From positions 3,485,488 through 3,549,487 of the forward strand of contig NC_034012.1 in assembly GCF_000346465.2 (NCBI RefSeq): DNA of 64,000 nucleotides, read 5' to 3'. The notes beneath the pieces were generated by a model. The model made no database searches and was not told where the DNA came from. It was given only the letters and a program-made list of their open reading frames with translations. This stretch comes from Prunus persica (taxonomy: Eukaryota > Streptophyta > Magnoliopsida > Rosales > Rosaceae). Shown in pieces: positions 12,099 to 25,800 of the stretch. The number at the start of each line of letters is the position of its first letter. Positions within the stretch are counted from its first letter, which is position 1. A program made the translations under genes and the position numbers.

Positions 12099-13460
12099 GA
12101 TATTGTGCTATATTCACATAGAAACATAGTTCACTGCTAAGTCCTAACTCCTAAGCTGCACATATATATAACATAGTTCATCTGCAGTGCACTGCATGGC
12201 CTAACCAAAGACAAAACAAAACAAAAACAATCTATGCTCTGCCTCTTTTCCTTTTCGTTTCGGTGACTAGAGCTATATATGGATAATCTTCATCTAAAAT
12301 CATCTTCATCACAATCGGATTGATTTTTTGAGATTTTTCTGCATTTTTTGGTGTGACCACAGCCACCCCCAAAAATATCGGTTGGCCAACTTGCTCCCAC
12401 GTTTATATCCACTTGGCCTCTCTCCTCTGCTTTTTTCAAAAACCAAAAAAAGCAGGGTAAGGGTCACTCTAACATTTTCGTCTTGAATGCGAGAGAGACT
12501 CACACTATCTGAATCCAACTGAGATCTGCATTCTGCATAACTCTCCGGTCAGACTCCTCTATTGGGTTTCTTCCATTTTCTATTTTATTTCATAAAGTTT
12601 TTGTCTTTCCTGGAATTGTTGCATTGTTTTTTTTCCCAGGATTCTTGGCTTGTGTTTTTTTTATATTTTATTATATGCACCATTGTGTAATTTTGACGGG
12701 ATTTAATTTTTGTCGTGACATGCGCCCTTAATTTGATCATGCGATTTTTTTTCTTTCTTTCTTTTTTAAGTGATATTTTATTGTGGGCATTTTTGTTTTT
12801 TGTTTGTTACTTGAGTTTATTTACTGTGCAGAAGTATAACAATCATATTCATGTTATCACTTTAGCTGGGATCAAGAGTCTTTTATCTCTGCAATTTCTT
12901 GGACTCTGGATAATGTGTATAGTGTAACTTTTCTTATTCTATTTCCTTTTACCATTTTGATTTCACTGTCCACTGATATTCACTGAAGTGTCAATTCCTT
13001 TACAGTATCTGAATTACTGCAGTATCCTCCTGCTGCTAAATTGTTATTACTTGGTTCATAATTGTTGTCCACAAAACTATATTGAAGATTATTTTAAGCT
13101 AGGGAGACAATCGAACAAAACTATGGCAAGCACTTTCATCCATTGCAGTATTTGACATGTGTGGTTGAATATAGAAAATGTGCTCGAAAATAGGTAATAC
13201 AGAAGAAAGATGATTGCTTGTGCTTGCATATATGCATGTTGTTTGTGAGACTTACACACTTAACAAATATGTTGTATCAATTTGAGTGCTTTCAGTTTTA
13301 GTTGTATCTGTGTTGAAGTGATTTGAGTATGAATAAATGATCAGCTAGAAACGTTTGTTGTATGAGAGCTGATATACAACATGAATGAGTAGATGAATAT
13401 TGCAGGAATCACCTATAACAATTTGCAAATTGCTTGCAGCCTTCTCTGCAGGACAAGCAT
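10156..13460. other. Intergenic region and TPS1 5' leader
   Basis: No coding gene is supported between the 211-residue gene and the TPS1 start. The 10550-10720 part is GC-rich but has no conserved protein. A stretch at 11440-11520 resembles the head of a tRNA-derived SINE (GTAGCTCAAGTG). An (AAT)n repeat lies at 12058-12098. The pyrimidine-rich segment from about 12230 to 13440 probably contains the TPS1 transcription start and a leader intron ending near the ATG at 13461, but the borders cannot be fixed without transcripts. Confidence 0.5.
12058..12098. repeat. (AAT)n microsatellite
   Basis: About 13 AAT units in the TPS1 upstream region. Confidence 0.93.
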
Positions 13461-14289
13461 ATGCCAGGAAACAATTATAACTGCAATCCTTCCACACCCA
13501 GAAGTAGATTGGAAAGGCTTCTCAGGGAAAGAGAGCTAAGGAGATCAAACCGCGTTTTGCATCCAATTGAAGATGGAAACAGACAGGCAGAACTCTTAGG
13601 GAATGATAATTTTTTGACTGAGGGTGAAAATTTTGGTCTATTTAGTGAGGAAGATTTTCCGGAAGGGGTTGCTGCGGCAAAAGCTTTTGCCGATGGATGT
13701 GAATGGAAAGAGGGACGGGCTCCTAAGCAACGTTTATTGGTGGTGGCTAACAGGTTACCTGTCTCTGCAGTTAGGAAGGGTGAGGACTCATGGCAGCTTG
13801 AGATGAGTGTAGGAGGGCTAGTCAGTGCACTTTTAGGTAAATGATAATAATCATCTGGTCTTATCCTTCTTGTTTTCAGTGCATGCTGTCCTTTTTGTTT
13901 TATTTGCGTTCTTTTTAGTACCTCAAAGAGCTTACTTTAGGTTTACAGATAATAGTGTTTGCATCATTTGTCTTTCCTTCATTTGTTTAATGCATGTGTT
14001 AAATTCCATAATGGCATCAAAGGTTATATTAGGCTTTGTTGTTTTCTTGAAGGCGTGAAGGAGTTTGATGCAAGATGGATTGGTTGGGCTGGTGTAAATG
14101 TACCTGATAGTGTTGGACAAAAAGCACTGACTAAAGCTTTAGCTGAAAAGGTTCAAAACTCTTGATCTCCTCTTGAAATTTTCATAGAATTCAAGCTAAT
14201 AAGCTGGCCATCTATAATGTCACCTCTGCCCCCTTCCACATACCTCAAAACACGGACACACTGGCATGTGAAGTGCACACACACACACA

Positions 14290-14351
<62 letters not shown>

Positions 14352-17300
14352 AGCTGTTTGATTATGCATCAAGGAAGAAAAACTTTAATTTATTTATTGC
14401 AGAGGTGCATCCCAGTGTTTCTTGACGAAGAAATTGTTCATCAATATTACAATGGTTATTGTAACAACATCTTGTGGCCACTTTTCCATTATCTTGGACT
14501 TCCACAAGAAGACCGCCTTGCAACCACCCGAAGTTTCCAATCTCAGTTTGATGCATATAAGAAGGCAAACCAAATGTTTGCTGATGTTGTGCACAAACAC
14601 TACCTGGATGGAGATGTTGTTTGGTGCCACGATTACCACCTCATGTTTCTTCCTAAATGCCTAAAAGAACATAACAACAAAATGAAAGTTGGTTGGTTTC
14701 TCCACACACCTTTTCCTTCCTCAGAAATACATAGGACACTGCCATCTCGATCAGAATTGTTGCGATCTGTTCTTGCTGCTGATTTGGTTGGGTAAGACAT
14801 GTATTTTCCACAAAAGTGTTTCAAAATGCTTGTCACATGTTATTATTACTTCTTCTGCATAATATCTCATACAATTAATTAGTTACATATGTGATGCTTG
14901 AGGTCTTATACCTATAGTTCTTCAGATTTCCTCCAGTTTTGAAATTGGAAATAATAGAATTGTTGCAATGGTGACATCCAAGGCCTCGTGTCAAGTTTCT
15001 CAAGGAGCTTGATCCAAGTTGTAACTTACGATTACATTGCACATACCCTTCCTAAGATTTCACAGTTAATTGAAGTGTTTTCCTATTGTCAGGCACCCCA
15101 ATTTTATTTTCTTTAATACTGAAAATTCAATAGCCCTTAATTTGCATAGTGAATAAATTTTAAGCAGCCTATTTTTTGCGCTGTCATTACACAATAAAAT
15201 TCTGTCAGTATTCTGTTGTGAAATGTGTTCTGTATGGTATCATATTATGTTATGTCTGAAGACCACGCCAGTTTTGATGGGCGGATTTTTCAACTTCCAG
15301 TTTCCATACCTATGATTATGCAAGGCATTTCGTTAGTGCTTGCACTCGTATTCTCGGTTTAGAGGGTACACCTGAAGGAGTAGAGGATCAAGGAAAGCTG
15401 ACTCGCGTGGCTGCTGTATGTATAAGCTTTCACTTTTTCATTTTCCAGATGGTTATCTGTTCACCTGGTTAATCAGATGTTTTATCAGCATATAAAAATT
15501 TATCAATATGAACTCTCCATCACTTAATCATCCTCATGATACCCCATTTTTACCCCCTTGAAACTATAGTTTCCAATTGGGATAGACTCAGATCGCTTCA
15601 TTCGAGCTCTAGAACTCCCTCAAGTCCAGGAGCACATGAAAGAACTGAAAGAAAGATTTGCTGGCAGAAAGGTGAGAACTACTACATTTTCCCTTAAAAT
15701 TTAAAATCACCATTTCGTTATTTTGCTGATTTTAATTGAACTGCATCCTATGCCATTATATCTTAACTTCTACATTAAATTTATTATGAAAGGCATACTC
15801 ATGAAACACACCCATTGTTCACCCTAGTTCTTGTGCCTGCTGCTTAATGATTGTGTCCTCTGTTCATGGTTCTACACATGACCAAATGAGTTTGTTCTGT
15901 GCCAATGGTTTCAATTCTGAGTCCATGGCCTTCCTTTACGAGCTTGCATTGCCCATGTTCATTTCATTTTCAAATACTTAAATTGTTCCAGTCAACTACT
16001 GACAGGTAATGTTGGGCGTTGATCGTCTTGATATGATTAAGGGGATTCCTCAAAAGATTTTGGCGTTTGAAAAATTTCTAGAGGAAAATTTGAAATGGCG
16101 TGATAAAGTAGTCTTGCTGCAAATTGCTGTACCGACAAGAACAGACGTTCCTGAGTGTAGGTTCCTTCTCAATATATTTGAAGCCTTAAGTTGGTATTTA
16201 TTCATTTATGGTGTTCCATATTTATTCTATTCTATTGTACTACTTGCTTCATGGGGAAGTTGGACAGTTAATGGATCATATTACAATGTAATATTGTTCT
16301 TTATTATTATAATTTCTAGATTAGTGCAGAAGTACTGAATTTCTAATTACTGTGTAAAATAAATAGTATTCAGATTAATCTGTTACTGTGGTGCAACCTT
16401 CTGCAACTTAGAGCATGAGTTTTACAATGCATGTGTATTAACAGTTTTTTCATTGTTTTCTAGGTTTGTTTGCCCACTTGGCCTGCTGTATATGTATTAT
16501 CTTAAAAGTCTTTAGTTATTACAGGAGTATGTAGGACAGTCGGAGAAAAATGTGTACATTAAGAATTCAGAGTATATCTTTCAATAAGCTTTCTAGAACT
16601 TAAATGCACTAACTTGTGTGAATATCAAGTGCATGGAACTTATATATAAATTGTTGCATTTCTACTCATCAATGTTTGGTTTGATCTCCTTTTTTCCCTA
16701 TAACTTGTCCTTCTGTTGATAGCCCTACGATGAAAATTCAAATTCAATATCACCTTGAAGAATCTGATATGCGTTTATGTTATGTGGTTTTTGTCACAGA
16801 TCAAAAGCTCACAAGCCAGGTTCATGAGATTGTTGGACGCATTAATGGGAGGTTTGGAACTCTTACTGCTGTTCCAATACATCATCTGGTTTGTATTTAT
16901 CTTGTTTACTTCCAATTTTATATCTGTAAAGTATCTTTCGCAATACTAGATATAAAATGGAACAAGAGATTTCGTTGATTGGCTGTGTGGGATTGAATTA
17001 TGAATTGTCTAAGTTGGTTTGTCAGTTCCAGAAATTTATGAAGCTGTGTGGGAGATGTGAAGCTAAAATTAGACTACCATCATGCTAATGATTGAGATTT
17101 TGGCTCATTTTCTCATAAATTTCCTCTTTCAACTAGTGTTCTTAACTCGTATCGTATGTGAAGACTTCTAAAGCATCTTTTTCTTTATTTACAGGATCGA
17201 TCTCTTGACTTTCACGCATTATGTGCACTATACGCTGTTACTGGTACTCATTTTTGTGCCGTAACACACACTGCATTAATCATTGTTGTCTTTAATGATA

Positions 17301-18049
17301 AATAAATTTTCTGAAGTGTTGCCTCTTTTGACAAACCACTGGATAATCTTTGTTTACCCCAATATGAGGTGGCCGAGGCATTTAAAGTGTTAAATGAAAT
17401 AATACTTCTTCAATTTCTAGCCAACAAAAATAAAAATGCACTATGTGCTGATATTGATAATGGAATAAATCATTCAATTGTCAAGATAACATTGTACATC
17501 TGAACTGTTAATTGGAATCTATCAATATTCAGTTACTGATAGTTTAAGTGTAGCAGTTCCTCCAAAATGGATGCACTGCATGCATGTTCTTCTGGATCCG
17601 ACTTTGAAATGGAGAGGGTTGATTACAGGGCGCACTGTCTATCTAATTGTGGGTGGCCCATTTAGGACCAGGCGCCCAGGCCATGGATGGTGTGTATTAA
17701 CAACTGGCCGTCTCCATTTCTGTAGAAGGGGAAACACCTTTCCCTGCCCTCTCTATTTAGGAAAAAAATGATTTTATGTTTTGCTTTATCCAAACTTTAG
17801 GTTGTCATGCTTTAACATGGTTTATGTACTTCGACTTTGCACGGGTAATATTCCTTAATTTCTTTGACTACTATTTTCAGATGTAGCCCTTGTTACATCT
17901 TTGAGGGATGGAATGAATCTTGTGAGCTATGAGTTTGTTGCTTGCCAAGCTTCCAAGAAAGGAGTTCTCATTCTAAGTGAGGTAACTTAAAATCCCATGA
18001 TTCAGTTTTGATTATATTGTTCCAAATGAAACCTCAAAAAAAAAAAAAC

Positions 18050-18105
<56 letters not shown>

Positions 18106-20879
18106 CATATGGCGCTTCCAGTAACAGCTAGACCGTTTTAAGGTTTCCAGAAACTAGGCAAATGTGACCTTAAATGTCGGTAAGCAATATGATGGTGGAT
18201 AAAAGGATTAAATCCTGTTTCAGGGGTTTGTAGAAGTATTATCTTACTTGACGTTTGCTGTTTGGAAGCAGGAGGAAGAACTTTAGTGGTGTCTTAGCTT
18301 CTCTTTTAATCCATCACAGTAAAATCTTATAATTGTATGGATACAAGATTTATCAAGTTGTAGTCACTAACCATTAGAGTCATAGTTGTTTAAGTTGCAA
18401 TTTCTGTTCTGATCGTTCTGTTCTTTTCTAGTTTGCAGGTGCAGCACAGTCACTTGGTGCAGGGGCTATATTAGTGAACCCGTGGAATGTCACAGAAGTA
18501 GCTGCTTCCATAGGTTATGCTTTAAATATGCCAGCTGATGAAAGAGAAAAGCGTCACCAACATAACTTCATGCATGTAACAACTCACACGTCTCAGGAGT
18601 GGGCTGCAACCTTTGTAAGGTGTTGATCAAATCATGGTGCTGTAATATATATATAGATTGTTATACTATAACTCATGTTCGTGTATTTTCCTTTTAGAGC
18701 TAATTGTGAAAACACTAGATAAGAAAAGTGATTAAAGGGCAATAGATGTTTAATTCAAAAATAGTTCTTCTGCTATTACATAGCTTTTCCACTCTATTTC
18801 TTTCCCCGTTTCTTCAAGTTCATGCTTAATGGTGAATTTTTCATTTATGTAGCGAACTCAATGACACAATTGTCGAAGCTCAACTAAGGACGAGGCAAGT
18901 TCCTCCTTTACTTCCAATCCAAGTAGCAGTTGATCGTTATTTGCAATCCAGCAATCGATTACTTATACTGGTATGCTCTCAATGCTTTTTTTCTTCTTTT
19001 TCATTACTGGAAGTTGAATTTTTTATTTAGAACGTGGAAATTAAGTAGGACATGTCATGACATAAATGTATATTCAAGACTCTTTTGTGGGCAACTCTTT
19101 CTTGGAGCATACTTTGATTTTTACTTGCATAAGTACAAGTAGTTGAAACAATGTCAGAATAACATTATTTTCAATGAGTTAAAAAATCTGTCAATTTTAC
19201 TAACTCAAACTTACCCTACAAGCTTGTGCTTGCCCCCCTTTTGCTTATATGTGAAAACAAGCAAGTTTTCACAAATCTACTCCAATTTGAAATGGTCGTA
19301 GCAATTAATGACTTGGATTGGAGAAGGGGTTTCTAGGCCCCGAATTTAGATTATCTCCTTCATCTTCATCGTCACTGTGTTTCCATTGCAGGGATTCAAT
19401 GCCACTTTGACTGAACCAAAGGACACCCTCGGAAGAAGGGGTGGTCAAATTAGAGAAATGGAACTTAAATTGCATCCAGATCTCAAGGAACCCTTGAAAA
19501 AGCTTTGTGATGACTCAAAGACAACAATTGTTGTCCTCAGCGGAAGTGACAGAAGTGTCTTGGATGATGTACCGTTACCTTCTTTAGCAATCCTTTGTTT
19601 CCAGCCCCTTGCATGTTATACTTTTGGACTAACAGCTTGCTATGCAGAACTTCGGTGACTACAACATGTGGCTGGCAGCAGAAAACGGGATGTTCCTACG
19701 TCTTACAATGGGAGAATGGATGACAACAATGCCAGAAAATTTAAATATGGATTGGGTCGACAGCGTCAAGGTTCATTTAGCAATTATATAACAGTCTTCA
19801 TTGACTTTGGAATGAATTTCATTTGTAAATTGAAATTTCTGACATTTGTTCTGGATTTCAGCATGTTTTTGAGTATTTTACTGAGAGAACACCGCGGTCT
19901 CATTTTGAGCTTCGTGAAACTTCACTTGTATGGAACTACAAGTATGCAGGTAGCAGAGTCGTTGTCTTTCTTCTTATTATAGTTGTTTTTATTTTGGTTA
20001 AATCTGCGATACTGCTACATTTTTGTTTCCTCCATTATAAACTTATTGCCACTATTTCTATAATATTAGACATTGAGTTTGGAAGGATCCAAGCAAGAGA
20101 TCTGCTGCAGCATCTGTGGACAGGCCCAATCTCAAATGCATCTGTTGATGTTGTCCAAGGTGGTCGATCCGTGGAGGTCCGAGCAGTTGGTGTTACAAAG
20201 GTACATGCATTTTAATTAGATGGGAGTCCTATTTCCATATTTTAGATCAACCTGTCCTGTTTGTTGATCCTATGTGTTGCTTCCATGTATTTTCAGGGTG
20301 CAGCGATTGATCGTATTTTAGGAGAAATAGTCCATAACAAAGGCATGAAAGCACCAATTGATTATGTCCTGTGTATTGGGCACTTCCTACCAAAGGTCTG
20401 GTTCTTCTTGACTTATTAACCTAATCATCATTTTTGCCATAGAATTTTTAATAGTTGAAGAGTTTGTCACGCACTTGGATTCGTTGCTTTAGGACGAAGA
20501 TGTCTACACATTTTTTGAACCAGAGCTTCCTTCTGAGGCACCACCAACTGTTCCTAGACCTACGGCAGCCAATCCTGCCATGACATCTGTGCCAAGGATT
20601 TCCACAACTAAAAGTGGTTCCAGAGCAGCTCGCCTTAAGAAACAACGGTCCTTGTCAACTTTGGAAAAGAGAGCTACGGTTCATGGAATTGGGAATGCTT
20701 GGAGGCCAACACTAACTCGTGATAAAATGTCTCTGCATGAAGGTTCTTCAGTGCTTGACCTCAAGGGTGACAATTACTTCTCTTGTGCTGTTGGACGAAA
20801 GAGATCGAGTGCACGATATCTCCTTGGATCATCGGATGACATTGTCACTCTCTTGAAAGCGCTGGCTGAGGGTTCATAA
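13461..20879 (+). CDS. TPS1: Trehalose-6-phosphate synthase, class I (TPS1 type)
   Basis: Makes trehalose 6-phosphate from UDP-glucose and glucose 6-phosphate, the sugar-status signal of plants. Seventeen coding exons: 13461-13836, 14053-14150, 14403-14791, 15301-15415, 15570-15671, 16006-16156, 16800-16888, 17195-17243, 17881-17981, 18432-18619, 18853-18970, 19392-19568, 19648-19770, 19862-19949, 20070-20200, 20297-20395 and 20493-20879. All are in phase and encode 926 residues (Arabidopsis TPS1 has 942). The start [10 protein letters not shown] matches class I proteins. The Arg-rich N-terminal regulatory segment (about 16-31, [16 protein letters not shown]) is present. The GT20 synthase domain runs from about residue 91 (VVANRLPVS) to 560. 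The phosphatase-like domain opens at 593 with GFNATLTEP instead of an aspartate-rich DxDGT-type motif, so it should be inactive, as in other TPS1 proteins. Introns 2 and 9 hold AC and GA repeats. Confidence 0.97.
14275..14345. repeat. (AC)n microsatellite in TPS1 intron 2
   Basis: About 70 bases of AC with one CAG interruption near its 5' end. It ends about 57 bases before the acceptor of coding exon 3, close to where a branch point should sit. Confidence 0.95.
17540..17770. other. GC-richer island inside TPS1 intron 8
   Basis: A block of about 200 bases in the intron between exons 8 and 9 is clearly richer in G and C than the rest of the intron and contains an open frame of about 66 codons. 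No similarity to a known protein is apparent. It may be a captured or inserted fragment; nothing more can be said. Confidence 0.3.
18054..18102. repeat. (GA)n microsatellite in TPS1 intron 9
   Basis: About 49 bases of GA, preceded by a run of A, in the intron between coding exons 9 and 10. Confidence 0.95.
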
Positions 20880-22798
20880 CGGAGTTCATCATATGACAGC
20901 CTAATTCCAATGCTGCTCAAGCCAAAAGGTGCAGAACCAAGCATTGAGATCCAGATAGCATGGTTTTGCTGTGACATTAATTGCAAGATTTTTTTCACAA
21001 ATACACACCAATTTCTTCCCCTACAATTTCCAACTCGACTAGCTAGACGGGTTTTGAGATCCACAAAACGTTAATTCTGTAGCTAGAAGAAAACAAGGTA
21101 TTGCTTATATAAATATTCAGATTATTCATTAAATTTGAACAAAGCTGAAAGGAAGAAAAAATAAATCGATATGGTTCCTGTCACATTAATCCAAATTTTG
21201 CAACTATGCTTCTTGTTTGATTAGCTATCATACTTTAGCAGGCTGGCATAGCCTATAGATCAGGCTCTGATTTTCTTATCTTATTTTCTCTGGCTTTTTT
21301 TGCCAAGTCTTTTTTTCCCCAAATATTAAGTCCAACTTTAATTTGGCAGCTTTCCCATATACCATGAACCCCCTATAGCTTATGGGTAATTAGCTATAAA
21401 CATTGAGAAGGTCTCACGTTTCAACCAAGTAGCAAAGCAAAGCAGTGAAGCAAGAGCTGATATAATCAAGGACCACAATCCCATAGTGGAGCAGCCCACC
21501 ATTTGACATTCTTGAAATGGACGTACCATGTCTTTCTCATGCATGCATATAATATAGGTCATCCATACAAGCAGATTTCAAAGAGAAGTGAAATCTTAGA
21601 AGTCATTCAGCATAAACATCTTGTAGGATGCACCCGACATTGTATTTCAATGATCCAAACCGTCTATATATATAAAGTTGGAAAATCCTATGATTTTCAA
21701 ACCTTGGAAAAAAGTTATAACAAGGGGAGTGGTGGCAAGAAGAAACGTGAGATGCAAGGGATCACCAATTCTCAGATAGGAGGGCATGGGAGAATTATTA
21801 GTTTGTAATTGACAATGCTGCTAGTTGTAAGCATGGGCCGATTGGGTACAATGATCCAGGCAAATCCATCGGCTGTGCATGAAATTTTGGGTTCCTTTTG
21901 AGCCCACAAATATATATTTTACTTTAGACTTATACACCAAGTGGAGCTCCCCCATCTAAGGCCTAAGCACCCTCTACACAAATATATTTTACTTTAAAAT
22001 TTGCTTGCATCATTTTTGTGACTGAAATTATTTGGACCCACGAAGACAATTCCTTTTCCCATCGATTATGATTGCTATAATTTGAACAGATTAAACTCAA
22101 TGATGACATAGTGAACAGTTAATATGTCCATATTGCAAAAAGAATAAGTTCTTTGATTGAAAAGGTTTTACCCTTTTGTCTTTGTCTTCATCTAATGTTT
22201 CGAATATTATTCTTTGTAAGAAAATTTAATCCGAGCTTGGATTAAGAGAAGTAAGTTTGAAACATAATTTTTTGTTGTTGCAGAGAACCAAATACAAATC
22301 ACATACTTTTGTGCCACAAATATGACACTTACAACCAGACCTTAAAAAAAGTGCAGAACTCAACGAATTTTCGCGGAGAAACCTGCAAACCTATCCAATC
22401 ATATTGGTGTATGAATTTATAGGACCTCCATCTTGCTCGAAGTCATTGAAATCGATACAATTAGATTGGATTGAATTGGATTAGTTTGGAAGTTTGGATG
22501 GATAGATTCGTTTTAAACACTTGTAAGATGTAATTAGCAGTTTTGGTAGGAGTCAAACTTCTTTTGTTTTTTGTTTATTCTTGATAATGAGGGGCTCTAC
22601 GTTACATACTAATAATAGTCAATTAATCCTGTAAAGAAAGAAGAGTCCAGTATAAAGTAAACACTGCAGATGAGTGCTAGTAGGAAACATGTATCTATAA
22701 TATAATTGTATATGTATACAAAATTTCATATAGGTCCCTCCTCTAAAAATGAGGGACCTTTGATATAGAGATAAGAATTTGGTTTTAGATTCTTTAAC
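20880..22798. other. Intergenic region between TPS1 and the subtilase
   Basis: Contains the TPS1 3' untranslated region at its left end and AT-rich DNA beyond. No gene, RNA or bordered repeat could be supported. Confidence 0.55.
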
Positions 22799-22799
22799 T

Positions 22800-22807
22800 T
22801 ATATATA
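22800..22807 (+). promoter_or_regulatory. Probable TATA box of the subtilase gene
   Basis: TATATATAA lies about 53-60 bases before the ATG at 22860, consistent with a TATA box and a short leader. Confidence 0.5.
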
Positions 22808-22859
22808 AGCACTTGTGGTCGGTCCAGGATTGTATGCACTACAATCTTCAACAGTACCA

Positions 22860-25800
22860 ATGAAGACATTTTTCATCTTCTCTCTCCTTCTCCTTCCTCT
22901 CTTAGCCTCATGTGCAGAACGAAAACAGGTCATTCTTCTTCTGGCTATGGAAATCTGTTTTTGCTCCATTTTATATTCATCTTTTTCCTTTTTAATTCTT
23001 ATAGTGGTGGAGTTTGGTTATGACAGGTCTACATAGTGTACTTTGGTGAGCACAGTGGAGAAAAAGCTCTGCATGAAATTGAGGACACACATCACTCATA
23101 TTTGCTCTCTGTGAAAGAAACAGAGGAAGAAGCCAGAGCTTCTCTGCTTTACAGCTACAAGCACAGCATCAATGGCTTTGCAGCAGTGCTCACTCAAGAT
23201 GAAGCTTCCCAGTTATCTGGTAAACCAAACGAATCAAAATCCCATTCAGGATTTGCTTAATTAAAACGAAAAACCCTTCTTCTCTCTCTCTCTGTTTCTA
23301 ATACTGCAGAAATTAATGGTAAGTGCAGAGTTGGAAGAAGTTGTTTCTGTGTGGGCTAGCCACCCAAAAAAGTACTCTATGCACACCACAAGGTCATGGA
23401 AGTTTGTAGGCATAATGGAAGAGGAAGAGAGGCATTGGACAAGCAACAAGATGGGAGGAGACTTCTTATCCAAAGCCAGATTTGGCAAGGACATCATAGT
23501 TGGGGTTCTTGACAGTGGTAAAGAAACTATAAAAAAAACATCAATATAATCAAACAATTTCATATGTGACTTCTGTTGTCCAATGACTATTTTCACATGT
23601 GAGTTCCTTTGTGTTTGTGTGTCCGGGAAGCAGACAAACTTGTGTGATAGAGTGATAACACTGTTTTGCTATCTCGGCATGCCAGGTGAAAAGTTATTAC
23701 ACGTGACACACTGTAATTAACTGCAAATAGCAAAATAGTGTTATTCTCGTTCTTCACAAGTGTTTCCCATGGTAAAGAGGGTACGATTGGGTGCATGTGA
23801 TGATGATGTGATTGATATTGTGATCAGGTGTCTGGCCAGAATCAAAGAGCTTTAGTGATGAAGGAATGGGACCCATTCCAAAATCATGGAAGGGAATCTG
23901 CCAATCTGGACCTGGTTTCAATTCATCTCACTGTAACAGGTGAGTTTGTTAAATTTAATTGTTAATTTCCTTCCTTCCATCTACTTTCTTTGATATGTAG
24001 CCATTTTTCTGTACAGCTAATTGTGCTGGTCTCAGCCATTTAGGCAATTAGAGTTTTTTACATGTGGAGTGATTTTAATTCCATAACTTATGGCTAACTT
24101 TGCGCTTTGAAACACATATTTAACTTCAAATACTTTAATTTCTTGGGGGTCCATGTGGTCTTCTATGTTTTCTCTCTCTTGTCTTGAGGAAATACTTCTC
24201 CAGCTGCCACTTAATTTTCTGACTTGGTGATTCTAGTGTGGTAAGATTTTTACCCTAGAAGCCTAGCTAGACCTAGACCTAGACCTAGACCCCACCACAC
24301 TAGAGAACATGAGATGGGTTAAGAAGGAGCCAATAGAAGTATTGCATGCCTTCCAAGTTCCAATCTTTTGACTTGGAAAATTTACAATATGAAAAATGCC
24401 ATAAAAAATATCTCAAATCTTTTGACTTTGAATGAGGGTTGTTCATGATTTTTTTATTTCCCGGATATTTTGACAGAAATGGGTTCTGCAGAAGTGTAAG
24501 TTTTGGGAATGTAAATGAAATGAGAAGCCTTTGCTGATACCGAGGAATTAGAGTTTTAATCACTGATTAAATTAAAATAGGATTAATTATTTTATTAGTT
24601 CCTAAATTTAGACTCGATTTATATTTGAGTACATCAATTTTCAAAATAGTTCTCGTGATCCTTTAACATCACTTTCGTTAGGACAAATGGTCCTATCATC
24701 AATTTAGTTAACTTTTTCTGTTAAATGCAGGGGCAAAATGGTATTTTTAGATAAAAATAAAAAAATAAATAAAAAATCATATCTTTAAAATAACAATAAA
24801 ATCAAATCAAATAAAAAACCAACCCAAAAAAAAAAATTTGGGGGGGGAAGAGAGTTTAATTTTATTTTAAAAAATTTTACTCATATTTTAATCAATTTTG
24901 ATACAAAAAGATCATTTTGTCCCTGCATTTAACAGAAAAGTTAACAAAATTAACGACAGGACCATTTGTCCTAACGAAACTGAAGTTGAATGACCACAGG
25001 AACCATCTTAAAAATTGAGGTACTCAAATGCAAATTGAGTCTATTGTCAGGAACTAATAAAACGATTAGTGCATTAAAATATATATCCTTCTTTATATAT
25101 CAAATTATAAAATTAGTTTATGTACAAACAAATGAAGATAGCAGTAGATTTTTTGTGGGCCTGGCTGGCATGCATGTTCTTCTTGTACCTTTCCTTCCAT
25201 TGCATGAAAGAAGCATTGTCCAGTGACTTGCATAATTGATAGATACTTGTCTGGGATAATTGAAAATAAAAATTTTAAAGTATTTCTGGCCCTGCATAAT
25301 TGATAAATATTTCTGGCCACTTGACTTGCATAATTGACAAATAGTTGTCTGGGATTATTGTAAACTGAAATTTTAAAAGTATTTCTGGGCCTGCATCCAT
25401 CATCCCTTGCTTGTTTGTTTCAATCAAACAAATAACTGATTTAATTCTATTTTGGACGCTTTTGTTTCACATCTTGTGAACTTTTGGCTGTTGCCCTGTG
25501 ACCCTGGACTTCCAGGCATTTCCCTAGCCTATAGAGGGGATTGGAAAGTGACCCTAAAACCAGTATGGACCCCATGCCAGATTCCAATTATTTATGCGCA
25601 GTTCTCAAACTATTTTTCTTCTCAGAGAAAGAAACCACTTCAATTGGGCAGTTCAGTGGTGTTTGCTCACTTCTGTTATCTCAGCTTTATATGAGTAATG
25701 CTATTTGGATTACACATTGCATCTACATCACGATTATAGTGGCTGTAGTTTTCATAAGTTTCACTGTCATCTTTATATTTTCAATTGCATCATATTTAGT

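Noticed and set aside
14153..14344. Open frame of alternating Cys-Val
   Set aside because: It is only the AC microsatellite of TPS1 intron 2 read on the opposite strand.
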